Below, one piece after another: positions 16,697-30,031 of a DNA stretch of 62,028 nucleotides. Position 1 is the first letter of the stretch. Every line of letters starts with the position of its first letter. Source of the DNA: Streptomyces sp. SBT349 (GTDB lineage: Bacteria > Actinomycetota > Actinomycetes > Streptomycetales > Streptomycetaceae); the NCBI RefSeq assembly GCF_001083795.1, contig NZ_LAVK01000004.1:1-62028 (forward strand), given 5' to 3'. The notes under the pieces were generated by a model. That model had not been told where the DNA came from and did not search any database. It saw only the letters and a list, made by a program, of their open reading frames with translations. Both the position numbers and the translations under genes were made by a program.

Positions 16697-19639
16697 TCAG
16701 CGGTCCCGTGACGCCCCGGCACGCGCGCGCTTCACGGTGGCACCGGCCGCCGCCCCGGACCTCGTGGCCTTGCGGCCCGACCGCGGGGCGTCGCTGACCG
16801 CGTCGCCCAGCAGGTCCCGCAGGAACTTGCCCGTGTGGCTGGCCGGCTCCGAGGCGACCTGCTCGGGGGTGCCCTCGGTGATCACCGTGCCACCCGCGTA
16901 ACCGCCCTCGGGACCCATGTCGACCACCCAGTCCGCGGTCTTGATCACGTCGAGGTTGTGCTCGATGACGATCACCGTGTTGCCCTTGTCGACCAGGTCC
17001 GACAGGACCGAGATCAGCCGCCGGATGTCCTCGAAGTGCAGCCCGGTGGTGGGCTCGTCGAGCACGTAGACGGTGCTGCCGGTGGAGCGCTTCTGGAGCT
17101 CGGAGGCGAGCTTGACCCGCTGGGCCTCGCCGCCGGAGAGCGTCGTCGCCGGCTGGCCGAGCCTGACGTACCCGAGCCCCACGTCCTTGAGCGTGCGCAG
17201 GTGCCGGGAGATGGCGGGCACCGCCTCGAAGAAGTCCGTCGCCTCCTCGATGGGCATGTCCAGCACCTGGGCGATGGACTTGCCCTTGTAGTGCACCTCC
17301 AGCGTCTCCCGGTTGTACCGGGCGCCGTGGCAGACCTCGCAGGGAACGTAGACGTCCGGCAGGAAGTTCATCTCGATCTTGATGGTGCCGTCGCCCGAGC
17401 AGTTGTCGCAGCGGCCGCCCTTGACGTTGAACGAGAAGCGGCCCGGCAGATATCCGCGGACCTTGGCCTCGGCCGTCTCCGCGAACAGGCGGCGGACGTG
17501 GTCGAAGACGCCGGTGTAGGTCGCCGGGTTCGACCGGGGGGTGCGGCCGATGGGCGACTGGTCGACGTGGACCACCTTGTCCACCAGGTCGTCGCCCGTG
17601 ATCCGGGTGTGCCGTCCCGGCACGCCCTTCGCTCCGTTCAGCTCGCGGGCGAGGTGGGTGTAGAGGATGTCGTTGACCAGGGTGGACTTGCCCGAGCCCG
17701 AGACGCCGGTGACCGCGGTCAGCACGCCGACCGGGAAGGAGACGTCGATGTCCCGCAGGTTGTGCTCGCGGGCCCCGTGCACCGTCAGCTGCCGCTCGTC
17801 GTCCACCGGACGGCGCGCGGGCGGGATGGGGATGGACCGCGCCCCGGAGAGGTACTGCCCGGTGAGCGACGCCTCGTTGGTCAGGAGCTCGGCCAGCGGG
17901 CCGCTGTGCACCACCTCGCCGCCGTGCTCGCCGGCGCCGGGGCCGATGTCCACCACCCAGTCCGAGGTCTTGATCGTGTCCTCGTCGTGCTCCACGACGA
18001 TCAGCGTGTTCCCCAGGTCGCGGAGGCGGACCAGGGTCTCGATCAGCCGGTGGTTGTCCCGCTGGTGCAGCCCGATCGACGGCTCGTCCAGCACGTACAG
18101 CACGCCGACCAGGCCGGAGCCGATCTGCGTGGCCAGCCGGATCCGCTGGGCCTCGCCGCCCGAGAGGCTGCCCGCGGCGCGGTCCAGCGAGAGGTAGTCG
18201 AGGCCGACGTCCACCAGGAAGCGCAGCCGCTCGTTGACCTCCTTGAGCACCCGCTCGGCGATGGCCTTCTCGCGGGGGGACAGACTCATCCCGCGCAGGA
18301 AGTCGGCGCACTCGCTGATCGACATGCCCGCGATCTCGGCGATCGACCTGTCCTGCACCGTCACCGCGAGCACCAGCGGCTTCAGCCGGGTGCCGTGGCA
18401 GGCCGGGCACGGCGCCTCGCGCATGTACCCCTCGAAGCGCTCCCGGCTGGAGTCGGTCTCGGCCTCGGCGTGGCGGCGCCTGATGAACGGCAGGACGCCC
18501 TCGAAGGCCGTCGTGTACGCCCGCTCCTTCCCGTGCCGGTTCTCGTAGCGGACCTCGATCTTGGTCTTGTGCCCGTGCATCAGCGCCTTGCGCGCCCGCT
18601 GCGGCAGCCCCTGCCAGGGGATGTCCGTCCGGAAGTTCAGCGCGTCGCCGAGAGCGCCGATCAACAGGTTGAAATAGCCCTTGGTGTGGCCGTGCGACCA
18701 CGGGTGGATGGCGCCCTCGTCCAGCGTCTTCTCCGGGTCGGGGATGATCAGCTCGGGGTCCACCTCCATCCGCGTGCCGATGCCGGTGCACTCGGGGCAG
18801 GCGCCGAACGGCGAGTTGAACGAGAACGAGCGCGGCTCCAGTTCCTCGAACGACAGGTCGTCGTACGGGCAGTACAGGTGCTCGGAGAACATCCGCTCGC
18901 GCTGCGGGTCGTCCTCGTCCAGGTCCACGAAGTCCAGGACGACCATCCCGCCCGAGAGGCCGAGCGCGGTCTCCACCGAGTCCGTCAGACGCCGCTTGGC
19001 GCTCTCCTTGACGGTCAGCCGGTCCACCACCACCTCGATGGTGTGCTTCTCCTGCTTCTTCAGCTTCGGCGGGTCGGAGAGCTGGACCGTCGCGCCGTCC
19101 ACCCTGGCCCTGCTGTAGCCCTTGGTCTGGAGGTCGGCGAACAGGTCGGCGAACTCGCCCTTCCGCTCGCGCGCCAGCGGCGAGAGCACCTGGAAGCGGC
19201 TGCCCTCCTCCAGGGTCAGCACCTTGTCCACGATCGCCTGCGGCGACTGCCGCGCGATCGGCCGCCCGCACTCGGGGCAGTGGGGCTTGCCGATGCGGGC
19301 GAAGAGCAGCCGCAGGTAGTCGTAGACCTCGGTGATCGTGCCCACGGTCGAGCGCGGGTTCCGTGAGGTGGACTTCTGGTCGATGGAGACCGCGGGGGAC
19401 AGGCCCTCGATGAAGTCCACGTCGGGCTTGTCCATCTGCCCGAGGAACTGCCGGGCGTACGCCGAAAGCGACTCGACGTAACGGCGTTGGCCCTCGGCGA
19501 AGATCGTGTCGAAGGCGAGCGAGGACTTGCCCGATCCCGACAGCCCGGTGAAGACGATGAGCGAGTCGCGAGGCAGGTCGAGCGAGACGTTCCGGAGATT
19601 GTGCTCGCGAGCGCCACGAACGATGAGTCGGTCGGCCAC
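16697..19639 (-). CDS. uvrA: Excinuclease ABC subunit A
   Basis: A 980-residue ABC-type damage sensor of nucleotide excision repair, dimeric, which recruits UvrB. Two ATPase modules are visible: GLSGSGKSS (about 32-40) and GVSGSGKST (about 650), each with its signature ([12 protein letters not shown], then [12 protein letters not shown]). There are zinc-finger pairs [17 protein letters not shown] and [17 protein letters not shown]. The C-terminus ends in a basic tail ([16 protein letters not shown]). The GTG at 19639 is preferred over the GTG at 19663 because AAGGTG lies 9 nt upstream and homologs begin ADRLIVRGA. Two promoters are proposed upstream. Confidence 0.97.
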   Translation of the reverse strand: MADRLIVRGAREHNLRNVSLDLPRDSLIVFTGLSGSGKSSLAFDTIFAEGQRRYVESLSAYARQFLGQMDKPDVDFIEGLSPAVSIDQKSTSRNPRSTVGTITEVYDYLRLLFARIGKPHCPECGRPIARQSPQAIVDKVLTLEEGSRFQVLSPLARERKGEFADLFADLQTKGYSRARVDGATVQLSDPPKLKKQEKHTIEVVVDRLTVKESAKRRLTDSVETALGLSGGMVVLDFVDLDEDDPQRERMFSEHLYCPYDDLSFEELEPRSFSFNSPFGACPECTGIGTRMEVDPELIIPDPEKTLDEGAIHPWSHGHTKGYFNLLIGALGDALNFRTDIPWQGLPQRARKALMHGHKTKIEVRYENRHGKERAYTTAFEGVLPFIRRRHAEAETDSSRERFEGYMREAPCPACHGTRLKPLVLAVTVQDRSIAEIAGMSISECADFLRGMSLSPREKAIAERVLKEVNERLRFLVDVGLDYLSLDRAAGSLSGGEAQRIRLATQIGSGLVGVLYVLDEPSIGLHQRDNHRLIETLVRLRDLGNTLIVVEHDEDTIKTSDWVVDIGPGAGEHGGEVVHSGPLAELLTNEASLTGQYLSGARSIPIPPARRPVDDERQLTVHGAREHNLRDIDVSFPVGVLTAVTGVSGSGKSTLVNDILYTHLARELNGAKGVPGRHTRITGDDLVDKVVHVDQSPIGRTPRSNPATYTGVFDHVRRLFAETAEAKVRGYLPGRFSFNVKGGRCDNCSGDGTIKIEMNFLPDVYVPCEVCHGARYNRETLEVHYKGKSIAQVLDMPIEEATDFFEAVPAISRHLRTLKDVGLGYVRLGQPATTLSGGEAQRVKLASELQKRSTGSTVYVLDEPTTGLHFEDIRRLISVLSDLVDKGNTVIVIEHNLDVIKTADWVVDMGPEGGYAGGTVITEGTPEQVASEPASHTGKFLRDLLGDAVSDAPRSGRKATRSGAAAGATVKRARAGASRDR

Positions 19640-19723
19640 GCCGGATGGCACCTTTCTTTTCACGGTGGAGCGGGTGGATCACTGGATCCCGCGGAGACGC
19701 CGGGCGGGCGCACCCCTTCCACA

Positions 19724-19746
19724 AGACTAGGGGCGGCCTCTGACAC
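19724..19746 (-). promoter_or_regulatory. RecA-independent DNA-damage promoter (PafBC type), proximal uvrA promoter
   Basis: Minus strand: GTGTCAGAG (19746-19738), 8 nt, TAGTCT (19729-19724). Two of the nine -35-region positions deviate, but the spacing and -10 are exact. The predicted leader is about 78 nt. Confidence 0.65.
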
Positions 19747-19781
19747 TCGGAGTCGAAAGCACCGGGCCGCGCGCGCTCCGC

Positions 19782-19803
19782 AGCCTATAGTACGCGCGTT
19801 CGA
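19782..19803 (-). promoter_or_regulatory. Distal uvrA promoter with LexA-like SOS box
   Basis: Minus strand: TCGAAC-GCGC-GTACTA (19803-19788) resembles the SOS box TCGAAC-N4-GTTCGA with one intact half and four of six positions in the other. It directly abuts a TAGGCT -10 (19787-19782), so LexA bound here would block the promoter. Confidence 0.5.
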
Positions 19804-19860
19804 TTCCCGGCACTCCGCTCTCATCTTCACTCGATGGAGTGGTCCGGATAGCGTGTGATC

Positions 19861-20550
19861 ATGAGCCGACCCGAAGCAGACCTCGCCGCCCTCCAGGACG
19901 CCACGGACCACCTCCTCGAAGGACTCGCCGCCCTGGACGACGCCCGCGTCGCCGGCCCGTCCCTGCTGCCGGGCTGGACCCGCGGCCATGTCCTCGCCCA
20001 CGTGGCCCGCAACGCCGACGCCCTCGTCAATGTGCTGAACGGCCGCCCCATGTACACCAGCACCGAGGCCAGGGACGGCGACATCGACCGCAACGCCCCC
20101 CGCTCCCTCGCCGACCACCGCGCCGACGTGCGCGACAGCGCCGCCCGCCTCGCCGACGCCGCCGACGGACTCACCGACGAGCGGTGGAAGTCCACCGTGA
20201 CGCTGCGCGGCGGCATCACCGACCGTGCCGACACCATCCCGCTGCGTCGCTGGGTCGAGGTCGAACTGCACCACCTCGACCTGGACATCGGCCACACCGT
20301 CGCCGACCTCTCCGGCGCCTTCACCGACCGCGCCGTCGCGTACCTCACCGACCGCTTCGCCGGCCGCCCCGGCGTGCCGCCCGTCGAGCTGCGGGCCGAG
20401 GACGGCCGCGTCTGGCGCACCGGCTCCGGGGACGGCGCCCCGCACGTGATCGTCGGCACCCCGCCCGCCCTCGTCGGCTGGCTGAGCGGACGCACCTCGG
20501 GCAGCGGCCTCACCGCCGGCGCCCCCCTCCCCACGCTGCCGCCCCTCTGA
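19861..20550 (+). CDS. Maleylpyruvate isomerase family (DinB-fold, mycothiol-dependent) protein
   Basis: A 229-residue protein of the MDMPI/DinB superfamily, four-helix-bundle metal enzymes that often use mycothiol as cofactor. The conserved LLPGWTRGHVLAHVARNAD (about 37-55) and VEVELHHLDLDIG (about 133-145) carry the metal-binding histidines. The ATG at 19861 lies 6 nt after TAGCGT, so it is probably leaderless. This promoter lacks the damage -35 motif. The MBL-fold hydrolase follows after 19 nt, probably in one operon. A thiol-dependent detoxification pair is plausible; the substrate is unknown. Confidence 0.85.
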   Translation: MSRPEADLAALQDATDHLLEGLAALDDARVAGPSLLPGWTRGHVLAHVARNADALVNVLNGRPMYTSTEARDGDIDRNAPRSLADHRADVRDSAARLADAADGLTDERWKSTVTLRGGITDRADTIPLRRWVEVELHHLDLDIGHTVADLSGAFTDRAVAYLTDRFAGRPGVPPVELRAEDGRVWRTGSGDGAPHVIVGTPPALVGWLSGRTSGSGLTAGAPLPTLPPL

Positions 20551-20569
20551 GCCCACCCGGGAGACCGCC

Positions 20570-21226
20570 ATGTCCTACACCGGAAGGGTCACCGTCGGCG
20601 GCCCCGCCGACGCCCACGAGCTCGGGCAGCTGATCATCTCCAAGGCCGCCGTCGGCCCGATGGAGAACAACGCCTACCTCCTGCGCTGCCGCCGCACCGG
20701 GGAACAGCTCCTCGTCGACGCCGCCGCCGAACCCGGCACCCTCCTGAGCCTGATCGGCGAGGACGGCATCGCGGGCGTCGTCACCACCCACCGGCACGGC
20801 GACCACTGGCAGGCGCTCGACGCCGTCGTCCGCGCCACCGGCGCGCGCACCTACGCCGGCCGCTACGACGCCGAGGGCATCCCCGTGCCCACCGACGTGC
20901 CGGTGGAGGACGGCGACGAGATCCTGGTCGGGACCTGCCGCCTCACCGCCCGCCACCTCGTCGGCCACACCCCGGGCTCCATCGCCCTGGTCTACGACGA
21001 CCCCGAGGGCCACCCCCACCTCTTCACCGGCGACTGCCTCTTCCCCGGCGGCGTGGGGAACACGCGGGGTGACCGGGAGGCGTTCACGCGGCTCCTCCAC
21101 GACGTCGAGACCAAGCTGTTCGCACCGCTCCCCGACGAGACCTGGGTCTACCCCGGCCACGGCGCCGACACCACCCTCGGCGCCGAACGCCCCCACCTGC
21201 CCGAGTGGCGCGAACGCGGCTGGTAG
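20570..21226 (+). CDS. MBL-fold metallohydrolase (glyoxalase II-like)
   Basis: A 218-residue metallo-beta-lactamase-fold hydrolase. The zinc motif THRHGDH is at about residues 64-70, with the further ligands in LVGHTPGS, FTGDCLF and YPGHG. This is the order expected for glyoxalase II-type thioester hydrolases. It is co-directional with, and 19 nt after, the MDMPI-family gene, which suggests a two-step mycothiol-linked detoxification. The ATG at 20570 follows GGGAG. It ends 96 nt before uvrC. Confidence 0.88.
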   Translation: MSYTGRVTVGGPADAHELGQLIISKAAVGPMENNAYLLRCRRTGEQLLVDAAAEPGTLLSLIGEDGIAGVVTTHRHGDHWQALDAVVRATGARTYAGRYDAEGIPVPTDVPVEDGDEILVGTCRLTARHLVGHTPGSIALVYDDPEGHPHLFTGDCLFPGGVGNTRGDREAFTRLLHDVETKLFAPLPDETWVYPGHGADTTLGAERPHLPEWRERGW

Positions 21227-21292
21227 CACCGGCGCCGCCCGCCCGCCGCCGGCGCCCCCCGGGGCGCCCACCGAGAGCGGGGGAGTCACTCA

Positions 21293-21315
21293 CTGTCAGT
21301 TGCCGGCAGTAGGGT
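21293..21315 (+). promoter_or_regulatory. RecA-independent DNA-damage promoter (PafBC type) for uvrC
   Basis: CTGTCAGTT (21293-21301), 8 nt, TAGGGT (21310-21315), then 7 nt to the ATG at 21323. Seven of nine -35-region positions and the exact spacing match. Confidence 0.7.
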
Positions 21316-21322
21316 TGCGTCC

Positions 21323-23296
21323 ATGGCCGACCCCTCCAGCTACCGCCCCAGGCCGGGCGAGATTCCCGACTCGCCCGGGGTCTACCGGTTCCGCGACCAG
21401 CACCGCCGGGTGATCTACGTCGGCAAGGCCAAGAGCCTGAGGCAGCGCCTCTCGTCCTACTTCCAGGACATCTCGGGGCTGCACCCCAGGACCGCCACCA
21501 TGGTCACCACGGCCGCCTCGGTGGAGTGGACGGTGGTCTCCACCGAGGTGGAGGCGCTCCAGCTGGAGTACTCCTGGATCAAGGAGTACGACCCCCGTTT
21601 CAACGTCAAGTACCGCGACGACAAGAGCTATCCGTCGCTCGCCGTCACGCTCAACGAGGAGTACCCGCGCGCCCAGGTGATGCGCGGCCCCAAGCGCAAG
21701 GGGGTGCGGTACTTCGGCCCCTACGGCCACGCGTGGGCCATCCGCGAGACCGTCGACCTCCTGCTCCGCGTCTTCCCCATCCGCACCTGCTCCGCCGGGG
21801 TCTTCAAGCGCGCCAGGGCCGTCGACCGCCCCTGCCTCCTGGGGTACATCGACAAGTGCTCCGCCCCCTGCACCGGCCGCGTCACGCCCGAGGAGCACCG
21901 CGAGCTGGCCGAGGAGTTCTGCGATTTCATGGCGGGCCGCACCGGCACCTACCTGCGCCGCCTCGAGGAGCGGATGCGCGAGGCGGCCGAGGACCTGGAG
22001 TACGAGCGGGCCGGCCGCCTGAGGGACGACATCGAGGCGCTGCGCCGCGCCATGGAGAAGAACGCCGTCGTCCTCGCCGACGCGACCGACGCCGACCTCA
22101 TCGCCCTCGCCGAGGACGAACTGGAGGCGGCCGTCCAGATCTTCCACGTCCGCGGCGGCCGGGTCCGCGGCCAGCGCGGCTGGGTCACCGACAAGGTCGA
22201 GCAGGTCACCACCGCCGACCTGGTCGAGAGCGCCCTCCAGCAGCTCTACGGCGAGGAGAGCGGCGAGAGCGTGCCCAAGGAGGTCCTCGTCCCCGCCCTC
22301 CCCGAGCCGCCCGGGCCCGTGTCCGAGTGGCTCGGCGAGCGCCGCGGCTCGCGCGTGAGCCTGCGGGTGCCGCAGCGCGGCGACAAGAGGGACCTGATGG
22401 CGACCGTCCAGCGGAACGCCGAGCAGTCCCTCGTCCTGCACAAGACCAAGCGGGCCTCCGACCTGACCACCCGCTCCCGCGCCCTGGAGGAGATCGCCGA
22501 GGCGCTGGGCCTCGACTCCGCCCCGCTGCGCGTCGAGTGCTTCGACATCTCCCACCTCCAGGGCGAGGACGTGGTGGCCTCCATGGTCGTCTTCGAGGAC
22601 GGCCTGGCCCGCAAGAGCGAGTACCGAAGGTTCCAGATCAAGGGCTTCGCCGGGCAGGACGACGTCCGGTCCATGCACGAGGTCGTCTCCCGCCGCTTCC
22701 GCCGCTACCTGCGAGAGCGCGAGCAGACCGGGGAGTGGGCCGTGGAGGAACCGGAGGAGGAGGCTCCGGCGTCCTCACGGACGGACGACGGCCGCCCGAA
22801 GCGTTTCGCCTATCCGCCGCAGCTCGTGGTGGTGGACGGCGGGCAGCCGCAGGTGGCCGCCGCCCGGCGGGCGATGGACGAGCTGGGGGTGGACGACGTC
22901 GCCGTGTGCGGACTGGCGAAGCGCCTCGAAGAGGTCTGGCTGCCCGGCGAGGAGGACCCGGTGATCCTGCCCCGTACCAGCGAGGGCCTCTATCTCCTCC
23001 AGCGGGTGCGTGACGAGGCACACCGCTTCGCGATCCGCTACCAGAGGGGCAAGAGGTCACAATCGATAAGAAGGGGTCCCCTCGACGCCGTGCCCGGCCT
23101 CGGGGAGACCCGCAAGAAGGCCCTGCTCAAGCACTTCGGCTCGCTCAAGCGGCTCCGCGCCGCCACGATCGAGGAGATCTGCGAGGTCCCGGGAGTGGGC
23201 CGCAGGACCGCGGAGACAGTCGCCGCGGCCCTCGCCCAGGACGGCCGCCCGGCCCCCGCGGTGAACACCGCGACCGGCGAGATCATCGAGGGCTGA
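21323..23296 (+). CDS. uvrC: Excinuclease ABC subunit C
   Basis: A 657-residue dual nuclease that makes the 3' and then the 5' incision around lesions marked by UvrB. The N-terminal GIY-YIG nuclease spans about 15-95 ([18 protein letters not shown]). A UVR helix that binds UvrB lies at about 205-240. The RNase H-like domain is at about 400-560 ([23 protein letters not shown]). Helix-hairpin-helix motifs follow at about 590-640 ([27 protein letters not shown]). An acidic insert ([11 protein letters not shown], about 475) interrupts the nuclease domain. The ATG is leaderless behind a damage-type promoter. rapZ follows 61 nt downstream. Confidence 0.96.
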   Translation: MADPSSYRPRPGEIPDSPGVYRFRDQHRRVIYVGKAKSLRQRLSSYFQDISGLHPRTATMVTTAASVEWTVVSTEVEALQLEYSWIKEYDPRFNVKYRDDKSYPSLAVTLNEEYPRAQVMRGPKRKGVRYFGPYGHAWAIRETVDLLLRVFPIRTCSAGVFKRARAVDRPCLLGYIDKCSAPCTGRVTPEEHRELAEEFCDFMAGRTGTYLRRLEERMREAAEDLEYERAGRLRDDIEALRRAMEKNAVVLADATDADLIALAEDELEAAVQIFHVRGGRVRGQRGWVTDKVEQVTTADLVESALQQLYGEESGESVPKEVLVPALPEPPGPVSEWLGERRGSRVSLRVPQRGDKRDLMATVQRNAEQSLVLHKTKRASDLTTRSRALEEIAEALGLDSAPLRVECFDISHLQGEDVVASMVVFEDGLARKSEYRRFQIKGFAGQDDVRSMHEVVSRRFRRYLREREQTGEWAVEEPEEEAPASSRTDDGRPKRFAYPPQLVVVDGGQPQVAAARRAMDELGVDDVAVCGLAKRLEEVWLPGEEDPVILPRTSEGLYLLQRVRDEAHRFAIRYQRGKRSQSIRRGPLDAVPGLGETRKKALLKHFGSLKRLRAATIEEICEVPGVGRRTAETVAAALAQDGRPAPAVNTATGEIIEG

Positions 23297-23357
23297 GCGG
23301 GGAAGGCGCAGACCACACAGTCGCTACCGAGGAATGAGACAGGCGGGGGACGACACC

Positions 23358-24281
23358 ATGAGCGAACAGACCAGAGACGAAGACGAGCCGGCCACCCCCG
23401 CAGCGGGCGAGGAGGCTCTGACCAACCCGGAGCTGGTGATCATCTCCGGCATGTCGGGCGCCGGCCGGTCCACCGCGGCGAAGTGCCTGGAGGACCTCGG
23501 CTGGTTCGTCGTGGACAACCTGCCGCCCGCCCTGATCCCCACCATGGTCGATCTGGGCGCCCGCTCCCAGGGGAACGTGGCGCGCATCGCCGTCGTCGTG
23601 GACGTCCGCGGCCGCGGCTTCTTCGACAGCCTGCGCGAGTCACTGAACGACCTCGACACCAAGGGCGTCACCCGCCGCACCGTCTTCCTCGAAGCCTCGG
23701 ACAACGCACTCGTCCAGCGCTTCGAGTCGGTCCGCAGGCCGCACCCCCTCCAGGGGGACGGGCGCATCGTCGACGGCATCGCCGCCGAGCGCGACCTCCT
23801 GCGCGAACTGCGCGGCGACGCCGACCTGGTGATCGACACCTCCAACCTGAACGTGCACGAGCTGCGCGCCAAGATGGACGCCCAGTTCACCAGCGGTGAC
23901 GAGCCCGAGCTGCGGGCCACGGTCATGTCCTTCGGCTACAAGTACGGCCTGCCGGTGGACGCCGACCACGTGGTCGACTGCCGCTTCCTGCCCAACCCCC
24001 ACTGGGTCCCCGAGCTGCGCCCCTACACGGGCACCAGCGAGGAGGTCGCGGGCTACGTGTTCAACCAGCCGGGCGCCAAGGAGTTCCTCGACCGCTACGC
24101 CGAGCTGCTCCAGCTCATCGCCACCGGCTACCGGCGCGAGGGCAAGCGGTATGTGACCATCGCCGTCGGCTGCACCGGCGGCAAGCACCGCAGCGTGGCC
24201 ATGTCCGAGCGGCTGGCCAGGCGCCTGGCCGCCGAAGGCGTCGAAACGGTCGTCGTGCACCGGGACATGGGGCGCGAGTAG
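23358..24281 (+). CDS. rapZ: RapZ family nucleotide-binding protein
   Basis: A 307-residue YvcJ/RapZ family protein. In enterobacteria RapZ targets a small RNA to RNase E; in actinobacteria the role is not settled. The P-loop GMSGAGRST (about 31-39) has Arg in place of the usual Lys, and Walker B is VVDNLPP. The C-terminal half has the FGYKYG, DCRFLPNPH and AVGCTGGKHRSVA motifs. The ATG at 23358 follows GGGGGA (23344-23349) with 8 nt spacing. An ATG at 23334 is less well placed. Its stop codon touches the yvcK start, so rapZ-yvcK-whiA is one operon. Confidence 0.93.
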   Translation: MSEQTRDEDEPATPAAGEEALTNPELVIISGMSGAGRSTAAKCLEDLGWFVVDNLPPALIPTMVDLGARSQGNVARIAVVVDVRGRGFFDSLRESLNDLDTKGVTRRTVFLEASDNALVQRFESVRRPHPLQGDGRIVDGIAAERDLLRELRGDADLVIDTSNLNVHELRAKMDAQFTSGDEPELRATVMSFGYKYGLPVDADHVVDCRFLPNPHWVPELRPYTGTSEEVAGYVFNQPGAKEFLDRYAELLQLIATGYRREGKRYVTIAVGCTGGKHRSVAMSERLARRLAAEGVETVVVHRDMGRE

Positions 24282-25327
24282 ATGCCACGAAAGGGCGTCC
24301 GGCAGCGCCGGATCGCGGAGGGCCAGGAGGGTGGCCGCCGCGCGTTCAGAACCCTGCGCGGCGGGCGCCGCGGCGCCCAGCCCAAGGTCGTCGCCCTCGG
24401 CGGCGGCATGGGGCTCTCCGCGTCGCTGACCGCGTTGCGCCGGATCACCGGCGACCTGACCGCCGTCGTCACCGTGGCCGACGACGGGGGTTCGAGCGGC
24501 CGGCTGCGCGACGAGCTCGGCGTGCTGCCCCCGGGCGACCTGCGCAAGGCCCTGGCCGCCCTGTGCGGGGACGACGAGTGGGGCCGCACCTGGTCCGAGG
24601 TCGTCCAGCACCGCTTCACCAGCGAGGGCGCCCTGCACGACCACGCCGTGGGCAATCTGCTGATCGTCGCCCTCTGGGAGCAGCTCGGCGACCATGTGCG
24701 CGCCCTGGACCTGGTCGGCAAGCTGCTGGGCGCCCACGGCCGCGTGCTGCCCATGTCGGCCGTGCCGCTCGAACTGGAGGCGCTGGTCCGCGGCCACGAG
24801 CCGTCGCGCCCCGACGAGCTCAGCCGCGTCCGTGGCCAGGCCGCCGTCGCCCTCACCCCGGGCGAGGTGCGCCAGGTCGTCCTCGTCCCGCACGACCCGC
24901 CCGCCGTGCCCGAGGCCGTCGAGGCGGTCCTGGACGCCGACTGGGTGGTTCTCGGACCCGGCTCCTGGTTCTCCTCCGTCATCCCGCACCTGCTCGTCCC
25001 CGAGCTGCTCGACGCCCTGACCGCCACCAGGGCCCGGCGCGTCCTCTCGCTCAACCTGGCCCCTCAACCGGGCGAAACTGATGGGTTCTCCCCGCAGCGT
25101 CATGTGGAGGTTTTGGTACAACACGCCCCTAAACTCGCCTTTGACGTGGTGCTGGCAGACCGGGCCGCCGTGCCGGACCAGGAGAGTCTGCGCCAGGCGG
25201 CCGAACGGCTGGGTGCCGAAGTCGAGCTGGCCCCCATGGCCGAGCCGGACGGTTCCCCCCGGCATGACCCGGAGCTGCTGGCCGCCGCGTATGACCGTGT
25301 TTTTCGGATGCATGGAAGGATCGGCCC

Positions 25328-25337
<10 letters not shown>
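24282..25337 (+). CDS. yvcK: YvcK/CofD-like gluconeogenesis factor
   Basis: A 351-residue protein of the CofD-like superfamily. YvcK proteins bind UDP-sugars and link carbon metabolism to cell-wall synthesis and cell shape. The N-terminal [14 protein letters not shown] (about 30-43) and [14 protein letters not shown] (about 64-77) form the nucleotide-sugar site, and [10 protein letters not shown] follows. The first 25 residues are basic and poorly conserved in appearance. The start follows the rapZ stop directly, and the 3' end overlaps whiA by 10 nt, indicating translational coupling. Confidence 0.93.
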
Positions 25338-27479
<2,142 letters not shown>

Positions 27480-27587
27480 CCGTTCCCTCCCACCAGGGCT
27501 CGCAGGGCGGCGTCTCGGCCTCCCCGCGGGCCCTCGTGCCATGGGGCCGACGGCAGACGGCAGCACACCTCCAGGAGCCAGACAACC

Positions 27588-28790
27588 ATGAAGACGATCG
27601 ATGATCTCCAGGTCGCCGGGCGGCGGGTCTTCGTCCGCTCCGATCTGAACGTTCCACTCGCCGAGGGCACCATCACCGACGACGGCCGCATCCGCGCCGC
27701 CGTGCCGACCATCCGCCGGCTCGCGGACGCGGGCGCCCGGGTGGTCGTCGCCTCGCACCTCGGGCGGCCCAAGAACGCCCCCGAGCCGGCGTTCTCGCTC
27801 GCCCCCGTCGCCAGGCGGCTGGGCGAGCTGCTCGGCTCCGACGTGGCGTTCGCCGCCGACACGGTCGGCGACAGCGCCAGGTCGACCGTCGCGGGCCTCG
27901 CCGACGGCGGCGTCGCCCTGCTGGAGAACCTGCGGTTCAACGCCGGCGAGACCAGCAAGGACGACGCCGAGCGCGGAGCGTTCGCCGACGAACTCGCCTC
28001 GCTCGCCGACCTCTACGTCGGCGACGGCTTCGGCGCCGTGCACCGCAAGCACGCCTCGGTCTACGACCTCCCGGCCCGCCTTCCGCACGCCGCGGGCGGG
28101 CTGATCGCGACCGAGGTCGGCGTCCTGGAACAGCTCACCGAGAGCGTCCGCCGCCCCTACGCGGTCGTCCTCGGCGGCGCCAAGGTCTCCGACAAGCTCG
28201 CCGTGATCGAGCACCTGCTCAGCAGGGCCGACCGCATCCTGGTCGGGGGCGGCATGGTGTACACGTTCCTCAAGGCACAGGGCCACGAGGTCGGCGACTC
28301 CCTCCTCCAGGAGGACCAGGTCCCGGCCGTCCAGGGCTATCTGGCCAAGGCCGCCGAGCTCGGCGTCGAGTTCGTGCTGCCGGTGGACGTGCGGGCGGCG
28401 AAGGACTTCCCCGACCTGCGGACCAAGGCGCCGGCCGAGCCGGTCGTCCTGGCCGCCGACGCCATCCCGGCCGGGCTCAAGGGCCTGGACATCGGCCCCG
28501 AGACCGGCCGTCTCTACGCGGACAAGCTCGCCGACGCGGCCACCGTCTTCTGGAACGGGCCGATGGGCGTCTTCGAGCACCCCGACTTCGCCGAGGGCAC
28601 CAGGGACGTCGCCCAGGCGCTCGCCGACAGCTCCGCCTTCACCGTCGTGGGCGGCGGCGACTCGGCGGCGGCGGTGCGGATCCTCGGCTTCGAGGAGTCG
28701 GCATTCGGCCACATCTCGACCGGCGGAGGAGCCAGCCTCGAATACCTCGAGGGCAAGGCGCTCCCCGGTCTCGCTGCACTGGAGGACTGA
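27588..28790 (+). CDS. pgk: Phosphoglycerate kinase
   Basis: A 400-residue monomeric kinase that makes ATP and 3-phosphoglycerate from 1,3-bisphosphoglycerate and ADP. The substrate motif RSDLNVPL is at about 18-25, SHLGRPKN at about 59-66, [10 protein letters not shown] in the nucleotide domain at about 194, and the terminal GGGDSAAAV / [13 protein letters not shown] loops follow. AGGAG lies 14-18 nt before the ATG at 27588. Only 5 nt separate it from tpiA. Confidence 0.97.
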   Translation: MKTIDDLQVAGRRVFVRSDLNVPLAEGTITDDGRIRAAVPTIRRLADAGARVVVASHLGRPKNAPEPAFSLAPVARRLGELLGSDVAFAADTVGDSARSTVAGLADGGVALLENLRFNAGETSKDDAERGAFADELASLADLYVGDGFGAVHRKHASVYDLPARLPHAAGGLIATEVGVLEQLTESVRRPYAVVLGGAKVSDKLAVIEHLLSRADRILVGGGMVYTFLKAQGHEVGDSLLQEDQVPAVQGYLAKAAELGVEFVLPVDVRAAKDFPDLRTKAPAEPVVLAADAIPAGLKGLDIGPETGRLYADKLADAATVFWNGPMGVFEHPDFAEGTRDVAQALADSSAFTVVGGGDSAAAVRILGFEESAFGHISTGGGASLEYLEGKALPGLAALED

Positions 28791-28795
28791 GAAGC

Positions 28796-29581
<786 letters not shown>

Positions 29582-29705
29582 CGCTCGTCCGGGGTGGTAG
29601 CGGTACCCTGTCGGGGGCCGGAGGAGCGGCGCCGAGACGACCCTGCTCCGTCCCCCGCATCACCCGTACCACCATCCGTCCGTCACTGAGAGAGTTGGTC
29701 CAGTC

Positions 29706-29936
29706 GTGGAAACGGCGTTCCAGATTGCTTTGATCGTTTTCAGCTTTCTGCTGGCGCTGCTCGTGCTGATGCACAAGGGCAAGGGCGGCGGCCTGTCCGA
29801 CATGTTCGGCGGCGGCATGCAGTCCTCGGTCGGTGGCTCGTCGGTCGCCGAGCGGAACCTGGACCGGATCACCGTTGTGGTGGGTATCATCTGGGCCGCG
29901 ATCGTCGTGGCGCTCGGACTGCTGATGAAGTCCTAA
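29706..29936 (+). CDS. secG: Preprotein translocase subunit SecG
   Basis: A 76-residue membrane protein that supports SecYE and SecA during protein export. There are two transmembrane helices (about 4-20 and 53-72) joined by a Gly-rich cytoplasmic loop (KGKGGGLSDMFGGG). The GTG at 29706 follows GAGAG. It has a 124-bp leader region after tpiA in which TACCCT near 29604 could act as a -10. The secG position after tpiA is typical of actinobacteria. Confidence 0.93.
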   Translation: METAFQIALIVFSFLLALLVLMHKGKGGGLSDMFGGGMQSSVGGSSVAERNLDRITVVVGIIWAAIVVALGLLMKS

Positions 29937-29966
29937 GCGACGTCATAAGTCAGTAACTCCTAGCAC

Positions 29967-29994
29967 TGGACGTGCGTTGAGCCTTGCATAGACT
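29967..29994 (+). promoter_or_regulatory. Likely rbpA promoter
   Basis: TGGACG (29967-29972), 16 nt, TAGACT (29989-29994). The leader to the GTG at 30032 is about 31 nt. No SigR-type GGAAT-N18-GTT element was recognised. Confidence 0.4.
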
Positions 29995-30031
29995 GAGGAC
30001 TTCTAGGTAAGTCAGGCAGGGAGTTACGACC

